DNA of 64,000 nucleotides from Methanobacterium sp. (GTDB lineage Archaea; Methanobacteriota; Methanobacteria; Methanobacteriales; Methanobacteriaceae): NCBI RefSeq assembly GCF_038562635.1, contig NZ_JBCFBO010000001.1, positions 1 through 64,000 of the forward strand. The letters are read 5' to 3'. This document shows positions 36,738 through 48,515 of the stretch, piece by piece (the first letter of the stretch is position 1; each line of letters opens with the position of its first letter). A program made the position numbers and the translations under genes. The notes beneath the pieces were generated by a model. It did no database searches and was not told the origin of the DNA. It was given only the letters and a program-made list of their open reading frames with translations.

Positions 36738-37286
36738 ATGATTAAAGTAGCAACTGCAGAGTGTTTTACACATGGACATATTGCAAGGGAAATACATGCA
36801 ATTTCCCAAGGATACGATGGTGAATTTGGCCCTAACTACCCTTTATTAAAGAATGTTACTCAAGATTTGACTGTAGTGTGTGGAATTTTTGCCCCTACAT
36901 TATCAGCACTTCAAAAAGTTTTAAAAGTAGATCCTCCTGAACCTTTAAAATTAATTCGTGGAATAAAAGTTTACGATGAAGAAAACGACAAAAAAGTGGC
37001 AGTTATGATGGCAGAAGCCGTGAAAGATCTTTTAGAGGCAGATATGGGAATTGGGACAACTGCAGGTATTGGGAGGGGAGGTATCGCTATATCAACTGAT
37101 GAATATACTGTTGTGACCAGTTCTGGATTTTATGCAGATATTACAACTCATGATTCGTCACGATTACTCAAAAGGCAGGAATGCGGTATCAAAAAAGCAT
37201 TATCTATTTTTAGGGATGTGTTGAACGATAATATGGGTAAAATAAAGGAATATGAAAATATTGAGATTATAAATAATGAAAAATGA
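36738..37286 (+). CDS. hcgF: Guanylylpyridinol thioester-forming protein HcgF
   Basis: HcgF receives the activated pyridinol from HcgE on a cysteine, which the literature numbers Cys9. Starting at ATG 36738 gives MIKVATAEC with the cysteine exactly at position 9, so I prefer this over ATG 36729, which overlaps the hcgE stop. ECFTHGHIAREI and GTTAGIGRGGIAIST are the conserved blocks. About 182 residues, normal for the family. Confidence 0.9.
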   Translation: MIKVATAECFTHGHIAREIHAISQGYDGEFGPNYPLLKNVTQDLTVVCGIFAPTLSALQKVLKVDPPEPLKLIRGIKVYDEENDKKVAVMMAEAVKDLLEADMGIGTTAGIGRGGIAISTDEYTVVTSSGFYADITTHDSSRLLKRQECGIKKALSIFRDVLNDNMGKIKEYENIEIINNEK

Positions 37287-37662
37287 ATTTACTTCAATTT
37301 ATATTTATGAAAAGTATTGAATTAGTATATTATTACTTTTTACTGTATTTTTAGTATTGTTTTATTATTTTGTAATACTCTAAGTGATAAATCTTTTATT
37401 ATTCTTCTAATGATTAAAATTTATACTTTTTTATAAAAATGCATATTGTCCACTTTTTAATTGTTTAAAATCAATTATATTGCTTATAAATGATTTAAGA
37501 TTCATATAATGATTTGTATTTTATTTATGGATAGTATATATGGTTAAATATTGAATATAAGGTTAGTAATGTCAAATATTAAGTTTCTGTTAATTTACTA
37601 AATAAAATCAATTTTATTACTAATTCTAACTAATTTAGTTATAAATTATTAATTTTTACTGA
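37287..37662. other. AT-rich intergenic region
   Basis: About 375 bp upstream of the CobN-like gene promoter, with several T-rich stretches after hcgF that may terminate it. No gene or repeat is seen. Confidence 0.4.
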
Positions 37663-37730
37663 TTTTTATTACTAAAACTATGATTTTAAGCTTGAAAATA
37701 ATAATAAAAAATTAATAACAAGTATTAAAT
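37663..37730 (+). promoter_or_regulatory. Multipartite promoter of the CobN-like gene
   Basis: Blocks TTTTTATTACT (37663-37673), GAAAATAATAATA (about 37693-37705) and AAGTATTAAAT (37720-37730). The region from about 37651 aligns over roughly 80 bp with the promoter of the FmdE-like gene at 42864, including the same internal TTTTAAGCTTGAAA. It also shares the block order with the three RNA promoters. Confidence 0.75.
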
Positions 37731-37776
37731 GTAATTGGGCTATAACAGTTTTATATCAGCGAAAGGAGGTGAAAAT

Positions 37777-40700
37777 ATGAAAAATAGAATAATTAAGCGA
37801 TATGTGGTATTAATGATGCTAGCGGTTCTTTTTGTATTGAGTATTTGTGGAACGGTAGCAGCAGATGATACTAAAACTGGAGATGATTTAAACAATAGTG
37901 TTGTAGAACGATCTACTGCACAAAATAATGATAATGGAAGTTTAAAGGATATTGATCCGCGGATATATGGGGTTGTTAAAGTTAATAAGTCCCCGGTTAG
38001 CGGTGCCAAGATCACTATAATTAACCCAAATAATAATTCGGTTATTGCTTCAGGGACTACAAACTCCACTGGAAATTATGATGTCAGTTTTGTATCTAAT
38101 CTCACGCAATTCAAAGTGAATATAGCATATTCTACCTATAAGAATTACACGACTACAGTAACACCTGCTGGTTCTCCAATACCAACAGCAGAACTAAATC
38201 ACACATTTGTACCATCAAAGATGTTGAAATCAGTGAAAATGGTTATATTTGTCGCAGGTAGTAGGGTAGGGGTCGTTGATCGAGTAATGAACGATGTTTA
38301 CCTGAATAATCTGGTTCCAGAAGGATATGATTTTGAATTAAAGATATTCTCTGAAGATACATTGTCTACAGATTCCGCAACATTCAAAAGGTTTTCTGAG
38401 GCATTAAAAACAGCGAATATTTTCCTGATGGTTAACCCCGGTACTAATACGTTCACAGCGACCCTTTCACCGGTTGTACAGAAAATGCCATCTGGCTCTA
38501 AGGTGTATTTACTGGGGGGATCTAATCCTTTAACAGATAGTACTAATGTAACAACGCTGGGTATAGCTTCTTCCATCTTAAATTCCAATTTAAGTCCTGA
38601 AAACATTAGAAGAGGTATGTTACAAGCATTAAAAGAGTATAAAGCTATTGATAGTTCGACAAATACCACAGTAATTACACTACCTACAGAATTTGTTTAC
38701 CATCCAGATACCACAAAAATTTTCAATACCAGGCAGGAGTATGTGGACTGGTATATTTCAGCAGGTAAATACAAAGCAAATGGTCCATGGGTGGGATTGT
38801 TATTCCACAGCTGGTACTATGGTGCCAATGATCTGGAGGCATACAATGATTTAATCCATGAATTGGAAAAACGCGGAGCTAATGTAATAGTCCCTATATT
38901 TTCAAACTTTGCAACCACAGCCAATAAATTCTTCATAGTAAACGGTACTCCGGCTATAGATGTTCTGATTACTCATTTACATAGTGGAATGACTGATAAT
39001 GCAAGTTTAGATATAATTGATAAGTTAAATATACCTATACTTAGCCCAGTACACGTGTTCCTTCAAGATACTCTTGACGGTTATCTTGCAAGCAGCACAG
39101 GGCTTACTGGTAACGAATTAACCACATGGATTATAACTCCTGAAATAAATGGACGTTCTCAACCTGTTCTTATAGGTGGGTCCATGAGTGTAGGTACTGA
39201 TCCGACTACTGGTACGGATATTAAGGTGTTTACTCCTTACCAGCCAGGCATTGATCAGCTGGCAGATAGGGCTGTTGCATGGGGTAATTTGAAGCATAAA
39301 CTTAATCAGGATAAAAAACTTGCTTTGATATACTTCGACAACACTCACGATGAGGGAATGCCTGTCGGGGGCAGTCTTAATATTGAAGCTAGTCTGGCAA
39401 ATATCCTTAAAGCTCTGGCTAATGAAGGGTACAATGTAGGATCTCTGAACACCGCTAATTTGACTGCAAGCAGTATTTTGGCTTTAATTAATGACCATGG
39501 ACGTAATATTGTAAATTATACTCAACAGGATCTGGCGAATCTTATCAAGAAAGGCGCGCCTACTATGTCTGTACAGAGATATCTTCAGTTATACAATGCT
39601 TTACCATTGAAACTGCGTCAGGAAGTTGAAGCTGTTTGGGGCCCTGCTCCTGGAAACCTGATGATTTATAACGGCCGGATCGTATTCCCTGGAATAATGA
39701 TGGGCAATATCTTCATGGGACCACAGCCGATCTGGAAGTGGAATGGTAATTCATCCAGTCTAGATAATGACACCTTACCTCCGACTCACCAGTACATTGC
39801 TTTCTACCTGTGGCTGCAGGAAGATTTTAACGCTGATGCAGTGGTTCATACTGGAGAGCACGGTACACTGGAACTTCTTCCAGGACATAGTAGTGGTATG
39901 ACTGAGGACAACTGGCCAAACACGCTTATTGGTGGAATGCCTAATATCTACATTTTCTCCGGTACCAATGATAATGCTAAGAGGCGTGCATATGCAGTAC
40001 TTATTTCTCATTTGACCCCGCCTGTTGTTGAAACAGCATTATATGGTAATCTATTGGAAATGCATGATCTGTTAAATTCATTTGATGATGCCTACAATAG
40101 AAACGATAATGAAAGAATGGCTCTTTTAAAGACTCAGATTCTAAATAAAATCAACAATGAAACGGGTTTAAAAGAAAGGTTAGGTATGGACTCTAAAACA
40201 GGATTTGGAACAGTTTTGAACAGGTTGCATGATTATCTTCATGAACTGCAATCACTGCTGACTCCATATGGTCTGCATACTTTTGGCGAATTGCCAGATA
40301 ATGAAACTCTGGAGAAATTTATTGCAGCTATCATTGCATATGATCCCGGAAACAGAACAGGTCAACATGATTACATCCTTAGTCTTCTGAATCAGAGCGT
40401 AACTAATGAGATGGCTTCTTTGATTAATGCTTTAAACGGAGGCTTTGTCAAACCAGGGGTGGTCGGTGATCCCGTAAGAGATTTAACATCAATGCCTACT
40501 GGAAAAAATACGTATTCATTTGACCCTAGAAAAGTTCCTGATGCAGCCGCATTGGCTATTGGTACTGCAACAGTAGAAGCTGTGTTAAAACAGTATCTGG
40601 CTGACAATAAAGGTAAGTATCCTGAAACTATGGGTACTTCTATACGTGGAGGAGAAGTGATAACTACCAATGGTGAAAGTATTGCCACTATTTTCTATTT

Positions 40701-42051
40701 ACTGGGTGTAAAACCAGTATATGTAAGTGGAACAGTTGTGGGAATTGAAGTGATTCCTCTAAGTGAAATGGGAGGAAGGCCCAGAATTGATGTACTTATT
40801 GGCGCTTCTGTTAGTTTCATTAACGTATGTCCTAATATAATAGCACTCATTGACAACGCCATCAAACAAGTAGCTCTTTTAGATGAGCCCACTAACAAAA
40901 ATTATGTGCGCAAACATTATCTGGCTATGATGGGTCAATTAAAAAAAGAGCTGTTATCAAAGGGATTGAGTCAAACTGAAGCACAGACTCAGGCAGAACG
41001 TCTGGCAAGGGCAAGAATATTTGGCTTACCGCCGGGTGCTGATCCTCATGCAATGGGAACTGCAAGAATTTTGCGTTCTTCTGAAACATGGACTGAGGAA
41101 GAGCTTGCAGAAGCTTACTTAGAATATGAGTCATGTCTGTATGGTGATGGCTTGTATGGGGTACCTGGCCGTTCAGTAATGGAAAAATTGTTAATGACTG
41201 TTGAAACTAGTATGGTAATTACTCCTCGTGTAACCAACGGCGCAACTGCACCAACTTACAGGGGTATAACTATGATAGAATTCATGGTCAAACGCCTTAC
41301 TGGTAGAAATATAACAAGCTATGTTGTTAACACAGGCAATGCGCGAATTGATGGAAGCACTATCACTGGTATTAGTGTAAAAACATTAAAAGAAGCATTA
41401 TATGATAGCATAACCATGACTCTGCTTAATCCAGTTTGGAGAGAAGGCATGTTGAATGAAGGACCTGCAGGACAGAGGCGTGTGGCTCTGGCCGTACGTA
41501 GCATGTATACATTAAATATTAATGGTGCAGTAGATCCTGATATGTGGCAGGAAATAGCCGATATGTACTTATTTGGTAAAAACAGGCTTACGGATCCTGA
41601 TGCAAGAGCAATGATTGCAAACGTGGTTAATCAGCTTAATAAACGTGGCATGATGCAGCTTTCTTCGGATCAAGTTAAGTCATTGAATAAGATCTTGGGA
41701 TTACCTGAACAAAATAACAACTCGAATAATAATCAGAATAGTACTAATGTAGTAAAAGCTCCCCAGGGAGTGGAAGGAACTTCTGATATCAACACGGGTT
41801 CTTCAGGTGGTTCTGTAGGTGATTCTGGGCAGGTTGTTCAGGCAGTTGCAGTGGCTGCTGATGCAGGCCAAAGTGCAGGTGATCAGGGACAGACAGCTTA
41901 TGAAATCTCTAAAGCAGAATCTCAGGGTTCTACAGAAGATGAAATGCCATTAACAGCAGGAATAATAGGAGTTATTTTGATAATTAGCCTTTTGACAGTA
42001 GGTTACTTTAAGGGTGGCTTATTGAACTTTTTAGGTTTCACTAAAAAATAA
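37777..42051 (+). CDS. Secreted, membrane-anchored CobN-like chelatase homologue
   Basis: About 1424 residues from ATG 37777, which follows AAAGGAGGTG. A signal peptide (1-29), a carboxypeptidase-regulatory-like beta domain (about 62-130, IYGVVKVNKSPVSGAKITI) and a full CobN/magnesium-chelatase H domain (about 140-1320) with HTGEHGTLELLPGHSSGMTE and RILRSSETWTEEELAEAYLE. The end is a Gly/Ser/Asn-rich stalk and one membrane helix (about 1392-1412). CobN normally inserts cobalt in the cytoplasm with ATP and CobST; those partners are absent and this protein faces outward. Extracellular tetrapyrrole or metal capture for the nearby ECF genes is my inference. Confidence 0.85.
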   Translation: MKNRIIKRYVVLMMLAVLFVLSICGTVAADDTKTGDDLNNSVVERSTAQNNDNGSLKDIDPRIYGVVKVNKSPVSGAKITIINPNNNSVIASGTTNSTGNYDVSFVSNLTQFKVNIAYSTYKNYTTTVTPAGSPIPTAELNHTFVPSKMLKSVKMVIFVAGSRVGVVDRVMNDVYLNNLVPEGYDFELKIFSEDTLSTDSATFKRFSEALKTANIFLMVNPGTNTFTATLSPVVQKMPSGSKVYLLGGSNPLTDSTNVTTLGIASSILNSNLSPENIRRGMLQALKEYKAIDSSTNTTVITLPTEFVYHPDTTKIFNTRQEYVDWYISAGKYKANGPWVGLLFHSWYYGANDLEAYNDLIHELEKRGANVIVPIFSNFATTANKFFIVNGTPAIDVLITHLHSGMTDNASLDIIDKLNIPILSPVHVFLQDTLDGYLASSTGLTGNELTTWIITPEINGRSQPVLIGGSMSVGTDPTTGTDIKVFTPYQPGIDQLADRAVAWGNLKHKLNQDKKLALIYFDNTHDEGMPVGGSLNIEASLANILKALANEGYNVGSLNTANLTASSILALINDHGRNIVNYTQQDLANLIKKGAPTMSVQRYLQLYNALPLKLRQEVEAVWGPAPGNLMIYNGRIVFPGIMMGNIFMGPQPIWKWNGNSSSLDNDTLPPTHQYIAFYLWLQEDFNADAVVHTGEHGTLELLPGHSSGMTEDNWPNTLIGGMPNIYIFSGTNDNAKRRAYAVLISHLTPPVVETALYGNLLEMHDLLNSFDDAYNRNDNERMALLKTQILNKINNETGLKERLGMDSKTGFGTVLNRLHDYLHELQSLLTPYGLHTFGELPDNETLEKFIAAIIAYDPGNRTGQHDYILSLLNQSVTNEMASLINALNGGFVKPGVVGDPVRDLTSMPTGKNTYSFDPRKVPDAAALAIGTATVEAVLKQYLADNKGKYPETMGTSIRGGEVITTNGESIATIFYLLGVKPVYVSGTVVGIEVIPLSEMGGRPRIDVLIGASVSFINVCPNIIALIDNAIKQVALLDEPTNKNYVRKHYLAMMGQLKKELLSKGLSQTEAQTQAERLARARIFGLPPGADPHAMGTARILRSSETWTEEELAEAYLEYESCLYGDGLYGVPGRSVMEKLLMTVETSMVITPRVTNGATAPTYRGITMIEFMVKRLTGRNITSYVVNTGNARIDGSTITGISVKTLKEALYDSITMTLLNPVWREGMLNEGPAGQRRVALAVRSMYTLNINGAVDPDMWQEIADMYLFGKNRLTDPDARAMIANVVNQLNKRGMMQLSSDQVKSLNKILGLPEQNNNSNNNQNSTNVVKAPQGVEGTSDINTGSSGGSVGDSGQVVQAVAVAADAGQSAGDQGQTAYEISKAESQGSTEDEMPLTAGIIGVILIISLLTVGYFKGGLLNFLGFTKK

Positions 42052-42055
42052 TTCC

Positions 42056-42075
42056 TACTTTTTTTTATTTTTTTA
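42056..42075 (+). terminator. Oligo-T terminator after the CobN-like gene
   Basis: A T-rich tract starts a few bases after the stop codon. Similar tracts follow most plus-strand genes of this island. Confidence 0.5.
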
Positions 42076-42091
42076 TAAGGGATGTGAGATT

Positions 42092-42498
42092 ATAAAACAC
42101 ATGAAGAGAAGGGAATACTTATACTTGTAATGGCAATATATGTTAGCTTTTTGCGGCACGCTCTGGTCACGGTACTGAATATCCGGAAGAAATTAATATT
42201 ACAACTCCAGATCCAACGCCAGGTTCGACACCAGATCAAAGGGGGAATGGTGGGACAATTAAAAGCAGCACAACAAGCAGTGAAAATAAAGGGGATAATT
42301 CAGTACAAACCTGCTGATGATAATTATACAAAGGTTCAGCCTGTTGAGGAAATCAATGACACTGAAGATAATAATGAAAGCGTTACAAATTATGGAGATT
42401 TAAAAAGTTTTTATTGGGAAATTGCTTTAGCATGTGTAGTCATAGTTGGCTTGCTTGTAGCGGGTTTTGTACTTAGGGGTAAATTGCGTGGCAGATAA
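42092..42498 (+). pseudogene. Decayed paralogue of the small anchored GHGT-motif surface protein
   Basis: Leader and signal-peptide DNA aligns with the intact gene at 46069 (ATAAAACACAT..., then TTAGCTTTTTGC). The motif SGHGTEYPEE in one frame matches PGHGTVYPEE in the intact protein. The parts are in different frames: the signal peptide, the GHGT/Thr-rich section (about 42160-42310) and the C-terminal SFYWEIALACVVIVGLLVAG helix ending at 42498 need at least two or three shifts to join. The longest open frame covers 42130-42498 but starts out of register. Decay of a duplicate is likely; sequencing error would need several independent indels. Confidence 0.7.
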
Positions 42499-42863
42499 GA
42501 TATGTGTTTATATTATTTTTTTTATTTTGATTTAAGATACATAATTATAACAAGTAATTTGCTGCATTCTACCATATTATTATGTATTTTATTGACTAGA
42601 TTTTTAAATGGTAGCTGATGTTATTTTGACTAAAAGCAGCTATTAATTATTTTAATAATAAATAATCTAAAATTCAATAATTCTTATATTATTTAAAAAT
42701 TTTTATTCTCATTTTAAAACTAATTAAAGGTTTTTTTTGGTATTTTAAAACTATTGTGGTTATTTAATACTACTTAAAATTAACAATAGTTAATTTGAAC
42801 GAGTATGAATGGTTTTAATAATATTTTAAAATTATTGCAATGAAAAATATTAATTTTTCCTGA
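42499..42863. other. AT-rich intergenic region
   Basis: About 365 bp between the pseudogene and the FmdE-like gene promoter. No gene, RNA or repeat is seen. Confidence 0.4.
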
Positions 42864-42934
42864 TTTTTATTACTGAAGCCTATATTTTAAGCTTGAAAGT
42901 AATAATAAAAAATTAATAACAAGTATTAAATATA
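42864..42934 (+). promoter_or_regulatory. Multipartite promoter of the FmdE-like gene
   Basis: TTTTTATTACT (42864-42874), GAAAGTAATAATA (about 42895-42907) and AAGTATTAAATATA (42921-42934). About 80 bp are closely similar to the CobN-like promoter at 37663, with matching spacing, which indicates shared regulation. Confidence 0.75.
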
Positions 42935-42965
42935 ACTGTGCTATAAATTGAGTTTGTCAACAAAA

Positions 42966-43132
42966 AGGAGGTCGAGAAAAATGTTATCAAAATCGGAGAT
43001 TTTGATACAAGAGAAATTCTTTGAATTTCTCATGCTTTGCATTTTTCGAAACGTTTGGAAATCTTCGATTTCCGATGTCCCGAACACACGGTGTTCGAGG
43101 GCCCCAATTAAATAGAAAATTTTTTTGGAGGT
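42966..43132 (+). repeat. Mini-hairpin element 5, between two ribosome sites
   Basis: An AAAAGGAGGTC ribosome-like site (from about 42964) is followed by hairpins 42985-42994/42998-43007 (10 bp, loop GGA), 43011-43019/43023-43031 (9 bp, loop TTT), 43057-43063/43067-43073 (7 bp, loop TTC) and 43081-43087/43091-43097 (7 bp, loop ACG). It ends CCCCAATTAAATAGAAAATT and a second GGAGGTG before the real start at 43140. An ATG at 42981 opens 44 codons across the hairpins, stopping at the conserved TAG of the tail. The tail matches element 3. Confidence 0.8.
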
Positions 43133-43139
43133 GAAAAAT

Positions 43140-46007
<2,868 letters not shown>

Positions 46008-46011
46008 AATA

Positions 46012-46037
46012 TTTTTCCCTTTCTTTTTTTATTTTTT
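46012..46037 (+). terminator. Oligo-T terminator after the FmdE-like gene
   Basis: Long T-rich tract just after the stop. Read-through to the next small gene, 61 bp on, remains possible. Confidence 0.5.
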
Positions 46038-46068
46038 AAATAGTTTACAATTTAAAGGAGATGAGCTT

Positions 46069-46569
46069 ATAAAACACATAAAAAAATTCAGTGTCTTGTT
46101 AGTATCTACAATGGTGTTTGTTTTAGCTTTTTGCAGTGCTGCAGCGGCACATCCTGGGCATGGTACCGTGTATCCTGAAGAAGTTACTTCTGATCAAACA
46201 TCCGATCAGAGCACGAGTAGTGGAACAACAGGTACCAGTGGTACAAGTACAAACACTAAAAAGAGTACGGGAAGTGCAAGTAGTACAGGAAGTACATCAG
46301 GCGCGAGCAGTACAAATACTGGAAAGTCAGTACAATCTGGAACATCTTCAAGTAACGCTGATTCTGATGATTCTGGAGATCAATCTGTGGATGATACATC
46401 TAAGCCTAGTAAAGTTACCAATACAACTTCTGATTCCAACACGTCTGATACAAATGCAACTTCCAAAAATTCAAACAGCTCACCGTGGAACACTGCTGCT
46501 ATTGTAGTGTTTCTTGTAGTGGGATTGGGGGCTGTTGGGCTCTTTTTAAAGAGTAGTTTGTTCAAATAA
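46069..46569 (+). CDS. Small Ser/Thr-rich anchored surface protein with HPGHGT motif
   Basis: About 166 residues if started at ATA 46069: this gives the perfect signal peptide KHIKKFSVLLVSTMVFVLAF after the initiator and lies 8 bases after AAAGGAG. The nearest usual starts, TTG 46096 and ATG 46111, would remove the charged n-region and sit too far from the ribosome site. Right after the cleavage site comes AAAHPGHGTVYPEE, a likely metal-binding His pair, then a long Ser/Thr/Gly stalk and a C-terminal helix (AAIVVFLVVGLGAVGLFL). It precedes cbiM and probably offers metal to it. A decayed copy is at 42092. Confidence 0.7.
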   Translation: MKHIKKFSVLLVSTMVFVLAFCSAAAAHPGHGTVYPEEVTSDQTSDQSTSSGTTGTSGTSTNTKKSTGSASSTGSTSGASSTNTGKSVQSGTSSSNADSDDSGDQSVDDTSKPSKVTNTTSDSNTSDTNATSKNSNSSPWNTAAIVVFLVVGLGAVGLFLKSSLFK

Positions 46570-46616
46570 TCTTTGTTTCTATAATAAACATTTAAATTTA
46601 AAAAGGAGGTTTTATT

Positions 46617-47255
46617 CTGCATTTACCTGATGGACTTATACCTTTATGGCAGGCTGCGATTTACTGGATTTTGACCATTATTATACTGACAGTATATATA
46701 TTCAAACTTTCCAGAACTGAAGAAAAGGAGAAAAAAATTGTGGCAACGGCCATATTTGCAGCCGCTACATTTGTAGCATCATCATTATCGATACCATCAC
46801 CATTTGGAGTACCTGTGCATTTTTTCCTGATACCTCTTGTGGTGATTTTGCTTGGTCCTTTAAGCGGTGTTGCAGTGGAGTTTTTATGCCTTATTGTGCA
46901 GTTTTTCTTTTTGGGAATGGGGGGCATAACTTCTTTAGGTGCTAATACTGTGACTATGGGAATAGTACTGAGCTTTTCAACGTATCTCTTCTATAAACTA
47001 ACTTTAGATCTTGATAAGAGATTAAGTGTTTTTGCAGGTACATTAATGGGAATAACTATGGCCACAATAACGCAGGTATTGATACTGATTGCGGCAGGAG
47101 TTGCAACATTAGACATGTTAATGGCCACGTTGATTCCATTCTATTTGTTTGTAGCGGTTATTGAAGGGATTGCGAACGTATTAATTGTATCGGCACTATC
47201 CGGTGTTAAACCTGAACTTTTAACACTGAATAAGGGTGAGGAGATATTAAAATGA
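46617..47255 (+). CDS. cbiM2: ECF nickel/cobalt transporter CbiM/NikM (second copy), CTG start
   Basis: About 212 residues. CbiM/NikM proteins need Met-His at the N-terminus because the terminal amine and His2 bind the metal. Here the codon before CAT is CTG (46617), seven bases after AAAGGAGG, giving (M)HLPDGLIPLWQAAIYW. The first ATG (46671) would remove this site and part of helix 1. Later motifs FFLGMGGITSLGANTVTMG and six hydrophobic segments are typical. It lacks the CbiM-type Cys loop of the first copy, so it may prefer nickel. It overlaps the next gene by 4 bp. Confidence 0.88.
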   Translation: MHLPDGLIPLWQAAIYWILTIIILTVYIFKLSRTEEKEKKIVATAIFAAATFVASSLSIPSPFGVPVHFFLIPLVVILLGPLSGVAVEFLCLIVQFFFLGMGGITSLGANTVTMGIVLSFSTYLFYKLTLDLDKRLSVFAGTLMGITMATITQVLILIAAGVATLDMLMATLIPFYLFVAVIEGIANVLIVSALSGVKPELLTLNKGEEILK

Positions 47256-47725
47256 AAATAAAAGTTATATGTCTATTGATTTTGATAATGGGTACCGTAG
47301 CATCTGTCAGTGCCCATGGGGTGGATGTTACACCTCAATCAACCATTGTAATTGCTGATAATTCAAGCGGGGTACTGGCTAAGAAAGTAGTGGATGAAAT
47401 GGGCGTGAATGCCAGTGTCTACAAATTTACATCTGATGATGAAGTTGCCCATCAGCTTGAACATGCATTATCTAATCCAAATAAAAGAATTCTGGCAGTG
47501 GCCTATCAGGGCACAGTCAGTGAATTTATAACCAATAACTCCAATGTGTCAAATAGGGTATTCGTATGCTCAGCCGATGAGATGGATATTAAAAATGGTT
47601 TAACTCTGTTAACTTCAAATAACAGCAGTGGAGGATTTGCAACGCCGTTTGCAGCAGGTCTATTAATTGGTGTTATTGGGGGCCTTGCAGGGGGCGCTTT
47701 CTGGATGAAAAGGAAGATTTCATGA
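47252..47725 (+). CDS. Small anchored partner of CbiM2 (NikN/NikL-like position)
   Basis: A 157-residue protein with signal peptide (1-21) whose mature N-terminus is AHGVDVTP, then a small alpha/beta domain with HQLEHALSNP and a C-terminal helix (about 130-150, FAAGLLIGVIGGLAGGAFW). The topology, an outside domain held by one helix and coupled to CbiM by ATGA overlap, is that of accessory subunits such as NikL or CbiN, but I see no clear sequence match. The exposed His near the new N-terminus may bind metal. Confidence 0.75.
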   Translation: MKIKVICLLILIMGTVASVSAHGVDVTPQSTIVIADNSSGVLAKKVVDEMGVNASVYKFTSDDEVAHQLEHALSNPNKRILAVAYQGTVSEFITNNSNVSNRVFVCSADEMDIKNGLTLLTSNNSSGGFATPFAAGLLIGVIGGLAGGAFWMKRKIS

Positions 47726-47733
47726 AAATTTAA

Positions 47734-47752
47734 TTTATTTTTTTTATTTTTC
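47734..47752 (+). terminator. Oligo-T terminator after the CbiM2 pair
   Basis: T-rich tract shortly after the stop of the CbiM2 partner, before the oppositely oriented acetyltransferase gene. Confidence 0.5.
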
Positions 47753-47852
47753 TAACAATGGATAATTTTCCCAGGGGGTTCATATTTTCTGATTTTATCA
47801 ATGCTTGGAGATTTTATTTCATATTCTTAAATTTTCAGTGACTTAAATTTAA

Positions 47853-48341
47853 TTATATAATTTTCTCCATGTGCACGGTCCCTAATTCATTTTTCATGTC
47901 TCTGGTAATCCTGTATCCCTTTGAAAGCCAGAAATCCAGAGAACCATCCACTATCTTTTGTGTATGGAGGTACAGGTTTTTATAACCTTTATCTTTGCAG
48001 AACTTTTCTGCGGTGCTTACTAATTTAGAGCCAACACCGTTTCTTCTCCATCTTTTATCTATAAAAACTCTCCAAATGCTTGCAGTACTTTTTGAATTAT
48101 AAATCCCATCAAATATATTATAATTTTTGTCATAAGCTCTTATTGCGAGAGTTCCTATTAAACTTCCTGTATTTTTATGGGTTGCAAGTAAAAATACGCT
48201 TTTATCAGGTTTAATATAATAGTCTTCTATGTTTATGATGTCGTGGTGGTATTCTGGAACGTACCCGTAACCAAATTCTTCATTTATTATTTTAAAAATG
48301 AAATTTTCTACGCTGTAATGTTTTATGTCTTCTGTTTTCAT
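47853..48341 (-). CDS. GNAT-family N-acetyltransferase
   Basis: A 162-residue acetyltransferase. RVFIDKRWRRNGVGSKLVST holds the acetyl-CoA pyrophosphate loop (RxxGxG), and KDKGYKNLYLHTQ and LDFWLSKGYRI are the following family motifs. The substrate is unknown. It is the only minus-strand gene in the metal island, lying between the CbiM2 pair and cbiO2 and diverging from cbiO2, so it may share its regulatory region. Confidence 0.9.
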   Translation of the reverse strand: MKTEDIKHYSVENFIFKIINEEFGYGYVPEYHHDIINIEDYYIKPDKSVFLLATHKNTGSLIGTLAIRAYDKNYNIFDGIYNSKSTASIWRVFIDKRWRRNGVGSKLVSTAEKFCKDKGYKNLYLHTQKIVDGSLDFWLSKGYRITRDMKNELGTVHMEKII

Positions 48342-48427
48342 CTGTTTTATATTGAAATAAGTAATATGAACCTCTCCTTTGCCGCATATTGCATTGTTTA
48401 ATACTTTTTAAATGAAAAAGTCCAGTT

Positions 48428-48445
48428 TAGTAATACACATTACTA
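48428..48445 (+). promoter_or_regulatory. Palindromic operator between the acetyltransferase and cbiO2
   Basis: TAGTAATACACATTACTA is a perfect inverted repeat with 7-bp arms and a 4-nt centre. Its half-site overlaps the GTAATA core seen at other metal genes. It can serve both divergent genes. Confidence 0.65.
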
Positions 48446-48515
48446 TATCTATATTAACTGACAATATAATATACAACAAAGATATTTAAACCTATTGTCA
48501 ATTGGGGAATATCTA

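Noticed and set aside
37777..42051. CobN acting in aerobic cobalamin synthesis
   Set aside because: The protein has a signal peptide and C-terminal anchor, CobS and CobT are absent, and the organism uses the anaerobic route (cbiC present).
42981..43115. 44-codon frame over hairpin element 5
   Set aside because: Not called as a gene because it is made of hairpin sequence, though its GGAGGT site means translation as a leader cannot be excluded; kept as part of the element finding.
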